Source: CAVXXD01 sp963765625 (GTDB lineage: Bacteria > Actinomycetota > Geothermincolia > Geothermincolales > Geothermincolaceae). Taken from it: DNA of 64,000 nucleotides. The notes below the pieces were generated by a model, which did not search any database, had not been told where the DNA came from, and saw nothing but the letters and a program-made list of their open reading frames with translations. The DNA lies in assembly GCA_963765625.1 (NCBI GenBank), contig CAVXXD010000018.1:124001-188000 (forward strand), written 5' to 3'. The position numbers were made by a program, and so were the translations under genes. Shown here piece by piece: positions 32,491 to 40,412 of this stretch; the first letter of the stretch is position 1, and every line of letters begins with the position of its first letter.

Positions 32491-32919
32491 ATCGCCCCGG
32501 GTTTACCGGAGGCTTGTTTCCTTGAGTGTCAGAGAAGCATTCATATAACGCCAATAATATTTATTACGTTGAGGTTTCTAAAATACCGGCAGTTCAGGGA
32601 TGCTATTTCAGAGCTCTTGCGATATTAATTATGTTGAGTAAGCCCTAGTGTCTGCTTTGCCATAATTACTTATTACTCACCCCCTGTCTTGGTCGCTCTC
32701 CAGGGAGGCACCGAATAAGCAGGGGCCACCTTTCGGCAGACCCGCGCCTGGGGCAGTCGATTGTTATTGTACTGTCGGCTAAGGAACCTCAACGACGACA
32801 GGCATATCCTCGGTCCTCGCCAGCAGCATCACCGGCAGCCCCCGCACTCACCGGCGTTCTTCCATGCTTGGAACAGCGCCCCTTTCGGCCCTATATTTGT
32901 TGTGTTAACATTAATTATC
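32491..32919 (+). other. 429-base non-coding stretch in the accessory islet
   Basis: No convincing gene is visible. It is AT-rich at first (two loosely similar AT-rich segments ending GTTGAG near 32575 and 32635), then GC-rich. A moderate promoter, TTGGAA (32868-32873) with 17 bases to CTATAT (32891-32896), precedes the Fic gene. The rest may be remnants of decayed sequence. Confidence 0.4.
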
Positions 32920-33925
32920 ATGGTACACGAAACATTTAGGAGGGGCCGTCCCCCACGTGAACTGATATACCTGCGGTTGAACGAAGCGGTGGCTGAGCTT
33001 AACGAGCGCATGGGCGGGCTGCCTTCACCAGCTGAGGCAGAGGATATCTGGACTTCAATCTGGCATCAGGAGGCACACCATTCCACGGCGCTCGAAGGAA
33101 ACACCCTTGTCCTCCAGCAGGTTGAGCTTCTATTGGAGCAGGGTCTCGCGGTCGGAAACAAGGAACTCCGGGAGTATATGGAGGTGAAGGGCTACGCCGA
33201 TGCCGCCAAATGGGTCTACGGGCAGGCATTAGAGGCTGGTGAGTGGGAGCCCGGCGAATTACTCAACATCACGGAGGTCCGGCACGTGCACGAGCTGGCC
33301 CTTGGACCCGCCTGGGAAGTAGCGCCCCATCCCAGCGCCCGACCGGATGAGCGGCCCGGGAGCTTCCGGCAGCACGACATCAATCCATTCACAGGCGGCA
33401 TGACCCCCCCGCCGTGGGTCGAAGTCGAGACTGCGATGTCGGTCTGGCTTTCATCGCTTTCAGCCATCGACCAGATTGACAATCCTATTGAGATGATCGC
33501 TGAGGCACACGGCCGTTTCGAAAGAATCCATCCATTCCTGGACGGCAATGGACGAACGGGACGTTTGCTCTTAAACCTTATTTTGGTACGTTCCGGTTAC
33601 CCGCCAGCGGTGATCTATAAGAGAGATCGAAACAGATATTTGAAGGCATTACGAAAAGCAGATGCTGGAGATGTGGGGCCGCTTGCGGAACTCATTGCCA
33701 GAGCCGTGACCGATAACCTCTATCGCTTCGTGGTACCAGCCGTAGCTGGGCCCAACAGGCTGGTTCCGCTCGCTGCTCTAGCAACAAAAGAACGAGGCGT
33801 ATCGACGCTCAGGGCCGCGGCGGAACGTGGTCGTCTTAAAAGCCCAGAAAGGTCCGGATGGACAGTGGCGCAGTACCCGTGCCTGGTTGGATGAGTATAT
33901 AACCAGCAGATACCAGAGGGGTTAA
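32920..33925 (+). CDS. Fic family protein (predicted AMPylase; one frameshift near the end)
   Basis: About 334 residues. The Fic core motif HPFLDGNGRTGR is complete (catalytic His, Gly-Asn-Gly, final Arg), so nucleotide transfer to target hydroxyls is plausible. An N-terminal inhibitory helix motif, STALEGN, places it with class II Fic proteins, which hold themselves inactive. An extra A in AAAA near 33838 makes the frame stop early at 33894; dropping it gives RLKAQKGPDGQWRSTRAWLDEY, a C-terminal extension familiar in this family, ending at TAA 33925. The start at ATG 32920 is preferred over an upstream in-frame ATG because family similarity begins there. No antitoxin gene is adjacent. Confidence 0.88.
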
Positions 33926-33962
33926 TTAATTACACTATCGCAATGTGGAAGAGGATGGGTTT

Positions 33963-35339
33963 TCAACAACCCAGGCCGCAGGCGCGCAGGGCGGCGCGGA
34001 TGTCGCCCACCCGGATCAGCTTGAAGCCGTTCTCGCCGGGCTGGACCTCGCCGAATTCCGGCACGATCATGCGGGTGAACCCCAGGCGCTGGGCCTCGCG
34101 GACGCGCGCCTCCATCTGGGATACGGGACGCACCTCGCCGGCTAGCGAAACCTCACCGAAGGCGGCCATCTCCGGCGGCAGGGGCCGGTCCAGCCGGGAC
34201 GAGGCCACCGACAGGCAGATGCCCAGGTCGCAGGCGGGCTCGACGATGTGCAGGCCCCCGGCCGTCCCGCAGAAGACGTCGTGGTCGAAGAAGCTCATCC
34301 CCGCCCGCTTCTCCAGCACCGCCAGGTCCAGGGTGAAGCGGCGCTGGTCCAGCCCGGAGGCCACCCGCTTGGGCACCGGCAGCGAGGTGTGGGTCACCAG
34401 CGCCTGCACTTCCACCAGCAGGGGCCGCTTGCCCTCCATGGTGATCACCGGCGCCACCCCGGAGACCCCTTCGCTGCGCAGGCGGGCGAAGAGCAGGGAG
34501 GGGTCGTCCACCTCGCGCAGGCCGGCGTCGCCCATCTCGAACACACCCACCTCCGCCACGGAGCCGAAGCGGTTTTTAGCGGCGCGCAGGATGCGCATGG
34601 AGTCGTAGCGCTCGCCCTCGAAGTAGAGCACCGTGTCCACCAGGTGCTCCAGCACCCGCGGGCCGGCCAGGGAGCCGTCCTTGGTGACGTGGCCCACCAG
34701 GAAAGTGGCGATGCCCCTCTCCTTGGCCAGCACCTGCAGGCGCAGGGCGCACTCCCGCACCTGGCTGACTCCACCCGGGGCGCTGGAGAGCTCGGGGTTG
34801 AAGAGGGTCTGGATGGAGTCGATAATCACCACGCCCGGCCCGGTGTCTTCAACCGCCCGCATCACTTCCTCCAGGTCGGTCTCGCAGAATATATACAGCT
34901 CGGGCGAGAGGGCCTGAAGTCGGGTGGCCCGCATGTGGATCTGGGCGGGGGACTCCTCGCCGCTGACCAGCAGTACCCGCGATCCCGCGTCGGCCAGACG
35001 TTGAGCCGCCTGGAGAAGCAGGGTGGATTTGCCGATACCCGGCTCTCCCCCGATCAGCACCACCGAGCCGCCTACCATGCCCCCGCCCAGTACCCGGTCG
35101 AGCTCGGGCAGGCCGGTGGAGCGGCGCTCTTCCTCTCCGCCTTCCACTGAAGCAATGGAGACGGGCTGGTGGCGGATGGAACGGAGAGAGGCTTTGCCGG
35201 CGTTCTTCCCGGCGCCGGCGGGCGGTCCCAGGGCCTCCTCGACCATGGTGCCGAACTCGCCGCATTCCGGGCAGCGCCCCAGCCACTTCACGGCGGAAGT
35301 GCCGCACCCGCCGCAGACAAAGACGCTACGTGCTTTCAA
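33963..35339 (-). CDS. radA: DNA repair protein RadA (Sms)
   Basis: 458 residues from TTG 35339, which has AAGGGAG upstream; an ATG at 35375 would add twelve residues. RadA is a RecA-like helicase that promotes branch migration in recombinational repair. Zinc finger CGGCGTSAVKWLGRCPECG, Walker A GGEPGIGKSTLLLQ, the RadA-specific KNRFGSVAEVGVFEM motif and a C-terminal Lon-protease-like domain (GISLxVASS equivalent GICLSVASSRLDRPLP) are all present. It converges on the Fic gene. In many Gram-positives radA sits by clpC; here 7 kb of other genes separate them. Confidence 0.95.
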   Translation of the reverse strand: MKARSVFVCGGCGTSAVKWLGRCPECGEFGTMVEEALGPPAGAGKNAGKASLRSIRHQPVSIASVEGGEEERRSTGLPELDRVLGGGMVGGSVVLIGGEPGIGKSTLLLQAAQRLADAGSRVLLVSGEESPAQIHMRATRLQALSPELYIFCETDLEEVMRAVEDTGPGVVIIDSIQTLFNPELSSAPGGVSQVRECALRLQVLAKERGIATFLVGHVTKDGSLAGPRVLEHLVDTVLYFEGERYDSMRILRAAKNRFGSVAEVGVFEMGDAGLREVDDPSLLFARLRSEGVSGVAPVITMEGKRPLLVEVQALVTHTSLPVPKRVASGLDQRRFTLDLAVLEKRAGMSFFDHDVFCGTAGGLHIVEPACDLGICLSVASSRLDRPLPPEMAAFGEVSLAGEVRPVSQMEARVREAQRLGFTRMIVPEFGEVQPGENGFKLIRVGDIRAALRACGLGC

Positions 35340-35495
35340 AAGGCTCCCTTTCCTTGGCTCTGGCCCTACCCTCAAGGATTATATCCGCCCCCCGGGACAA
35401 ATCCCGCCCCTCCACGCCAGGGCTAGCAGGGAACGTCGCGGGGGTGTGATAGAATTCACCTGTTCGAGTTGGAGCAACGGACATGGATAATAAAT

Positions 35496-36935
35496 ATGCT
35501 GGATAACATACGCGTAAGGTTCGCACCGTCCCCCACCGGCTTCCTGCACCTCGGTTCCGCCCGCACCGCCCTCTTCAACTGGCTTTTCGCCCGCCACAAC
35601 GGGGGCAACATGGTGCTGCGCATCGAGGACACCGACCCCGAGCGCTCCTCGGACGAGCACGAGGCCTCCATCCTGGACGACCTGCGCTGGCTGGCCATCG
35701 ACTGGGACGAGGGGCCGGACACCGGGGGCCCCTATGCCCCTTACCGGCAGAGCGACCGGCGCGATATCTACATGGCCGAGGCGCGCCGCCTGGTGGAGCA
35801 GGGCATGGTCTACCCGTGCTACTGTACGCCGGAGGAGCTGGAGGCTAAAAAGAAGCTCTCCATGGCCGAGGGGCGCATGCCCATGTACGACGGCACCTGC
35901 CGCGACCTCACCCCGGCCGGCCACCAGCGCCTCAAGCAGGAAGGGAGAAAGGCAGCCCTGCGCTTCCGCGTCCCCGAGGGAGGCATCGAGTTCCTGGACA
36001 TCCTGCACGGCCTGGTGACCTTCTCCTCGGAGGTCATCGGGGACTTCGTCATCGTCCGTTCGGACGGCTCGGCCGGCTTCAACTTCTCGGTGGTGGTGGA
36101 CGACGCCGCCATGGGCATAACCCACGTGGTGCGCGGCGAGGACCACCTCACCAACACCGCCCGCCACGTCCTGCTCTACCGGGCCCTCGGCTACAACGTC
36201 CCGCTCTTCGCCCACCACTCCCTGCTGATGGGGCCGGACGGGTCCAAGCTCTCCAAACGCCACGGCGCCACTTCGGTGCGGGAGTTCCGCGACGCCGGCT
36301 ACCTGCCCGAGGCGGTGGTCAATTACCTGGCCCTGCTCTCCTGGTCCCCGGAGGAGGAGGGAAAAGAAGTGCTGGCGCCGGATGAACTGGTGCGGGAGTT
36401 CCGGCTGGAGACCCTCTCGCGCAGCCCCTCGGTGTTCGACATCCACAAGCTGAACTGGCTCAACGGCCAGCACATCCGGCACATCGACACGGCCCGCCTG
36501 GTCGACCTGGCGCGCCCCTTCGCCGGGGAGGTGGCCGGGCACCCGCTCTTCGCGGAGATGATCGTCTCCATCCGCGACAACCTGGAGAGGCTCAACGAAG
36601 TGCCCCATTACCTCGAGGTCTACACCACCTTCCCACCGCTTGAGCCGGAACTGCTGGAACTGCTGGGCAAGCGCGACGCCCTGCGAGTGATCGAGGCCGC
36701 CCGCGACGCCCTGCTCGACGCCGAGGCCATAACCGACGTGGAGCAGGCCCGCGTCCTGCTGGCCGGGATAACCGCCGCCTTCAAGGAGAAGGGCCTCAAG
36801 CCCAGGGACATCTTCATGCCCCTGCGCGTCGCCTTCACCGGGCGCTCCGCCGGGCCGGCTCTCCCCTACATCCTCTACATCCTGGGCCGGGAGGAGTGCC
36901 TGCGGCGCATCGCCGCCACCCTCGACCAGGTCTAA
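35496..36935 (+). CDS. gltX: Glutamyl-tRNA synthetase
   Basis: 479 residues from ATG 35496. HIGH region PSPTGFLHLGSARTALFN, GluRS-typical YCTPEELEA, GEDHLTNTARH, and KMSKS-equivalent SKLSKRHGATSV. The C-terminal all-helical anticodon-binding domain ends RRIAATLDQV. Whether it is discriminating or also charges tRNA-Gln cannot be seen. A -10 TAGAAT with a TGTG extension (near 35444-35455) probably starts the transcript about 35 bases upstream. The AlkD-like gene follows after 15 bases. Confidence 0.93.
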   Translation: MLDNIRVRFAPSPTGFLHLGSARTALFNWLFARHNGGNMVLRIEDTDPERSSDEHEASILDDLRWLAIDWDEGPDTGGPYAPYRQSDRRDIYMAEARRLVEQGMVYPCYCTPEELEAKKKLSMAEGRMPMYDGTCRDLTPAGHQRLKQEGRKAALRFRVPEGGIEFLDILHGLVTFSSEVIGDFVIVRSDGSAGFNFSVVVDDAAMGITHVVRGEDHLTNTARHVLLYRALGYNVPLFAHHSLLMGPDGSKLSKRHGATSVREFRDAGYLPEAVVNYLALLSWSPEEEGKEVLAPDELVREFRLETLSRSPSVFDIHKLNWLNGQHIRHIDTARLVDLARPFAGEVAGHPLFAEMIVSIRDNLERLNEVPHYLEVYTTFPPLEPELLELLGKRDALRVIEAARDALLDAEAITDVEQARVLLAGITAAFKEKGLKPRDIFMPLRVAFTGRSAGPALPYILYILGREECLRRIAATLDQV

Positions 36936-36950
36936 AGGGGGCGCCGCGGC

Positions 36951-37661
36951 ATGGACGGGGTCATCGAAGAGATAAGGGCTGAACTGTCGGCCGCCGCCGA
37001 CCCTGCCTACCGCGAGGGCTCCATGAACTACTTCAAGGAAGACATCATCTGCTACGGCGTCAGGGCCGCGCGGGTCAACCAGCTCGCCAGGGAATATTTC
37101 CCCCGCGTCAAAGGCCTTGGAAAAGAAGAGATATTCGCCCTCTGCGAACAGCTGTTCGCTTCCGGCTACCAGGAAGAAGCAGGGATCGCCGCCGACTGGT
37201 CTCACCGCGTCCGCAAACGCTACCAGCCGGCCGACTTCGAGACCTTCGAGCGATGGGTCGACCGCTACCTGGACAACTGGGCCAAGGTCGACATCTTCTG
37301 CAGCCACACCGTCGGCTCCTTCGTGGTGATGTACCCCGAATACATCGATCGCCTGAAGGGCTGGACGGAGTCGGACAATCGCTGGGTCAGGCGGGCGGCG
37401 GCTGTCTCCCTCATCGTCCCGGCCCGCAGGGGGGAGTTTCTGGCCGACGTCTTCGACATCGCGGACCGCCTGCTGACCGACCCCGACGACCTGGTCCAGA
37501 AGGGCTATGGCTGGATGCTGAAAGAAGCCAGCAAGCCGCACCGGGACGAGGTGTTCGGCTACGTCATGCGCCACCGCGGCGACATGCCCCGCACCTCCCT
37601 CCGCTACGCCATCGAGAAGATGCCGCCGGAGCTGCGCAAGTCCGCGATGGAGAAGCCGTAA
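36951..37661 (+). CDS. AlkD-like DNA alkylation repair glycosylase (HEAT-like)
   Basis: 236 residues of the DNA alkylation repair family, a HEAT-like superhelix that excises N3/N7-alkyl purines. The central block YLDNWAKVDIFCSHTVG carries the Trp and Asp that in AlkD lie at the lesion (W109, D113), and VQKGYGWMLKEASK carries the third conserved Trp. Length matches the family. Cotranscribed with gltX. Confidence 0.85.
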   Translation: MDGVIEEIRAELSAAADPAYREGSMNYFKEDIICYGVRAARVNQLAREYFPRVKGLGKEEIFALCEQLFASGYQEEAGIAADWSHRVRKRYQPADFETFERWVDRYLDNWAKVDIFCSHTVGSFVVMYPEYIDRLKGWTESDNRWVRRAAAVSLIVPARRGEFLADVFDIADRLLTDPDDLVQKGYGWMLKEASKPHRDEVFGYVMRHRGDMPRTSLRYAIEKMPPELRKSAMEKP

Positions 37662-37706
37662 CCCCCTTGGCCCCGAAAGAAGAAGGAGGTGCGGTCTCCC
37701 GCGCCC

Positions 37707-38114
37707 TTAGTAATGGACCTCCATGGCTCGCGGCGGGCAGACGCGCACGCACAGCTCGCAAGCCACGCAGGCCTCCTCGTCGAAGCGCACCTCCATGGTC
37801 ACGCGGTCCTCGATGAACAACGCCCGCGATGGGCAGATGCCGGTGCAGGCGCCGCAGTGGGTGCAGCGCTCGTCGTTACGCTTGATGTCCTGGGAAAGGG
37901 GCTCGACGGTGACTTTGTTCTCTTCCAGGTAACGCAGCCCCCGGTTGAAGTTCTCTTCCTCGGCGATGAGCTCCATCACCAGCAGGCCTTCCTCCCGCGG
38001 GGTTATCTGCGCCTTGAGGATGTTGAAGTCGATGTCGAACTCCTTCACCAGGCGGCTGACGATGGGCTTGTCCACCTGCTCGTGCGGGAAATGCAGCACT
38101 ACTTTACGGCGCAT
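37707..38114 (-). CDS. NIL-domain ferredoxin partner of homocysteine synthesis
   Basis: 135 residues from ATG 38114. Residues 1-75 form a NIL domain (VVLHFPHEQVDKPIVSRLVKEFDIDFNIL), as found beside methionine transport ATPases. Residues 80-130 hold two [4Fe-4S] motifs, CTHCGACTGICPSRAL and CVACELCVRVCPPRAM. This architecture equals MA1822 of Methanosarcina, which with MA1821 reduces and sulfurates aspartate semialdehyde to homocysteine. Its ATG overlaps the upstream gene's stop (TGATG), so the two are translationally coupled. Confidence 0.88.
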   Translation of the reverse strand: MRRKVVLHFPHEQVDKPIVSRLVKEFDIDFNILKAQITPREEGLLVMELIAEEENFNRGLRYLEENKVTVEPLSQDIKRNDERCTHCGACTGICPSRALFIEDRVTMEVRFDEEACVACELCVRVCPPRAMEVHY

Positions 38115-39301
38115 CACGCACCACCTCCTCCGAACGCCGCGTCCCGGGGAGGGCACGGCAGCAGCTGTGACGGCTCACCCAGCAGGAAATCGCCCTTCTC
38201 GATCCAGGCTTTGAGCGTCCCGGCGATCTCGCGGGCGCGCGAGTAGCTGGAGAGCGGGGCGGTGGGTATCTGCCTTCCCTCGAATTCGAAGGAGCCCGTT
38301 TTGAGCTGGGCGTAGCTCACTTCCCCCAGCACCTGGCCGTTGAACTGCGGGTAGTCGTAAGAATAGTCGACCACCGGGGCGAACAGCTCGGCGTCGGATA
38401 CCGCCGCCGCCCGGGCCACCTCGGCGTTGAGCACCGGGATGGGTATGCCCAGACCCACGCTCATGGTGGCGCCGTAGCCCAGAAAGGAGCTTCCCACCAG
38501 CCAGCGGGGGCTCATCCCCTTGAGGTCCCCCAGCACTGAGAGGGTCCCGGAGCCCCGCTTCGGCGCGCCGCCTTCGGTGCGGGGAACGTCGGTCGAGTGC
38601 TGGGTGCCGTTCCAGACCACGTAGCCCACGCCGCCGCCCAGGAAGATGCGCGTCCCGATGCCGATGGTGCGGAAGAAGGGGTCGTTCAGCAGCGGCGAGA
38701 GCTGACCGGCGCTGCAGTAGTTGGCGTTGCCCAGCTCCGGCCGCAGCGATCCCATGTAGGTGTAGATCATGCGGTCCGAGCGGTTCACGGCCACGTTGTA
38801 GTTCTGGTAGGAGTTCCGCGGGTTGAAAAGAAACGCCTCGTTGACGTCGGCCAGGGTTATCTCCCGCTCCCAGCGGCGGTTGGGGTAGCAGTCCGTCCCG
38901 TAGGAAGCCGCCTCCATCCTGACCTTGCGCCCGGCCACCAGGTCCTCGATGACGTGCCCCCCGCCGTACTTGAACTCGCCGGGGAACACCTCGTTCAAGG
39001 GGTCGGCTTCCGGCAGCTCGGTGGCGCCGATGTAGAGATCCACCGCGGCGATGCCGGAATAGGCGGGCACCCCGTTGAGCCAGGCCTTCTGAATCTTGAT
39101 CCTGGGCTTGCTGTGCCCCACGTTGATGAAGGCACCCGAGGAACACATAGGGCCGAAGGTGCCGGTGGTGACCACGTCCACCTTCTCGGCTACGGCCTCG
39201 GGGCCGTCCTTGGCCACCAGGTCGATGATCTCCTCAGCGGTGATCACCACCACGCTGCCTTCTTTTATCTTTTCGTTTATCTCTGCGATGGTCTTTGCCA
39301 T
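38114..39301 (-). CDS. Homocysteine biosynthesis protein (DUF39 / MA1821 family)
   Basis: 395 residues of the DUF39 family. With its NIL-ferredoxin partner it makes homocysteine directly from aspartate semialdehyde and sulfide, bypassing acylhomoserine intermediates. Conserved Cys occur in TTGTFGPMCSSGAFINVGHS, DCYPNRRWE and ANYCSAGQLSPL, consistent with persulfide chemistry. Glycine-rich FLGGGVGYVVWNGTQHS is a family hallmark. ATG 39301 has AGGAGG upstream. It is preceded by a 350-base leader with a T-box-like fold. dapA in the same window uses the same aspartate semialdehyde pool. Confidence 0.88.
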   Translation of the reverse strand: MAKTIAEINEKIKEGSVVVITAEEIIDLVAKDGPEAVAEKVDVVTTGTFGPMCSSGAFINVGHSKPRIKIQKAWLNGVPAYSGIAAVDLYIGATELPEADPLNEVFPGEFKYGGGHVIEDLVAGRKVRMEAASYGTDCYPNRRWEREITLADVNEAFLFNPRNSYQNYNVAVNRSDRMIYTYMGSLRPELGNANYCSAGQLSPLLNDPFFRTIGIGTRIFLGGGVGYVVWNGTQHSTDVPRTEGGAPKRGSGTLSVLGDLKGMSPRWLVGSSFLGYGATMSVGLGIPIPVLNAEVARAAAVSDAELFAPVVDYSYDYPQFNGQVLGEVSYAQLKTGSFEFEGRQIPTAPLSSYSRAREIAGTLKAWIEKGDFLLGEPSQLLPCPPRDAAFGGGGA

Positions 39302-39382
39302 CCTGCACCTCCTTTATTGCTTGAACCAAACACCTGCGGGAGGCACGGGCATGATCCATAACATCTCCACCACCACCTTTCC

Positions 39383-39650
39383 AAAAGAAAAAACCGCTGG
39401 CGTCGCATTGAACCGGCGGTCTGTCTCTGTACCGTCTCGTTCGGGTGCGGCGCCTTCGAGCGCTATACCTTAGCCCATGATAACGGGGGCATCCGTCCTC
39501 GCCTACTCGGTCAACCTTTCGACGGGAAGCTCCGGGGCCATGTTCGTTCCGTTGTCGCGCACCGATTCTCAGCTTCGGCTCGGCTCTCTGTAGCGCTACC
39601 GGCGGAAGTACTCCTCCCCTTCATCGCCTTTGATGTTATTCGATTTTCAA
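39383..39650 (-). promoter_or_regulatory. T-box-like leader with terminator upstream of homocysteine genes
   Basis: Minus-strand RNA shows GATGAAGGGGAGGAGTAC (39625-39608; stem I base with the AGUA S-turn) and CAGAGAGCCG then AAGCTGAGAATCGG (AG bulge and distal GNUG-type loop, near 39590-39560). GGAACG follows on the 3' side, near 39547. Then a terminator: ACCGCCGG / CCAGCGGT (39420-39393) running into TTTTTTCTTTT (39392-39383). These are stem I hallmarks of tRNA-sensing T-boxes. The antiterminator consensus is poor: AAGGTATAGCG is the nearest match. The specifier is uncertain: AAC directly before GGAAC, or AUG a little downstream. Confidence 0.6.
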
Positions 39651-39665
39651 GCTGTAATGTTACAT

Positions 39666-39695
39666 ATTATCGGCGCCGTCCTTAAGCCGTGTCAA
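39666..39695 (-). promoter_or_regulatory. Promoter of the homocysteine operon leader
   Basis: Minus-strand TTGACA (39695-39690), 18-base spacer, GATAAT (39671-39666). It starts a leader of about 350 bases. Confidence 0.65.
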
Positions 39696-39892
39696 GAGCA
39701 ATGGGCACGTGAGGGCAACCGCTAAAGCGGATAGTAGAAAATACTAAAGGTATAAAGTACTTGCCACTATAATAATACCAGTAAAATGCACCTTCATCTT
39801 TCCAGTGGGGTGTAATATAATTGTATCTACAGTAATAAGTAGGTTACAAGTACTGGAGAGTCAAAACTGGTATCTACTAAGGGAGGTAGAGG

Positions 39893-40310
39893 ATGAGTGT
39901 ATTGGAAACCGCAGGGAAGTTGATGGGCTCCATCGCCGGCAAGATGATGAGCCTGCCCGGTCTGTCCCAGGGGCTGATCGACGGCATGATGTCCAACATG
40001 GATCCGAAGATCATCGCAGGCGCCGTCAACAACAACGGCAAGTTCATGTCCGGCGTCATCGCCAATCTCGACCCCAAGGCCCTGGCCGGCCCGATCAACG
40101 CCAACCCCGATTTCATGACCAAGCTGATCAAGGAGCTCGACCCCGGCGGCCATCGCTGAGTCCGTCAACAACAACGTCCGGTTCGTCACCAAGATGGTGG
40201 AAGGCCTCAAGCCCGACGTCTTCTCACGTTCCATGAACGTTGTCTTCAACAAGATGCGCAAGGTCACCTACAAGCCCAACTTCCGCAACCCCGACCCCAT
40301 CGACGCCTGA
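39893..40310 (+). CDS. Uncharacterised tandem-repeat protein (one frameshift)
   Basis: About 138 residues after removing one extra G near 40146, where LDP continues into AAIAESVNNN. It has AAGGGAGG upstream of the ATG. Three tandem units of about 24 residues follow the pattern (M/L)DPKxxAGxxNxNxxFMxxxI: MDPKIIAGAVNNNGKFM, LDPKALAGPINANPDFM and LDPAAIAESVNNNVRFV, then a degenerate fourth LKPDVFSRSMN. Amphipathic helices seem likely; no signal peptide or membrane helix. I do not recognise the family. A terminator follows, so it is a single-gene transcript. Confidence 0.7.
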
Positions 40311-40334
40311 CAGCGGCGTTTGCCGGAAAACACG

Positions 40335-40359
40335 GGCGGCCCTCCGGGGCCGCCTTTTT
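40335..40359 (+). terminator. Rho-independent terminator
   Basis: GGCGGCCC / GGGCCGCC stem with a short TCCG loop followed by TTTTT, 25 bases after the repeat-protein stop. Confidence 0.85.
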
Positions 40360-40412
40360 CGTGGAGCAGCCAGGAGCCCACAAGTCAGGAGCCCACAAGG
40401 TATGATAGGGGC

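Noticed and set aside
35379..37574. 731-residue minus-strand frame opposite gltX and the AlkD-like gene
   Set aside because: It is an antisense shadow spanning two well-supported genes and has no recognisable domain.
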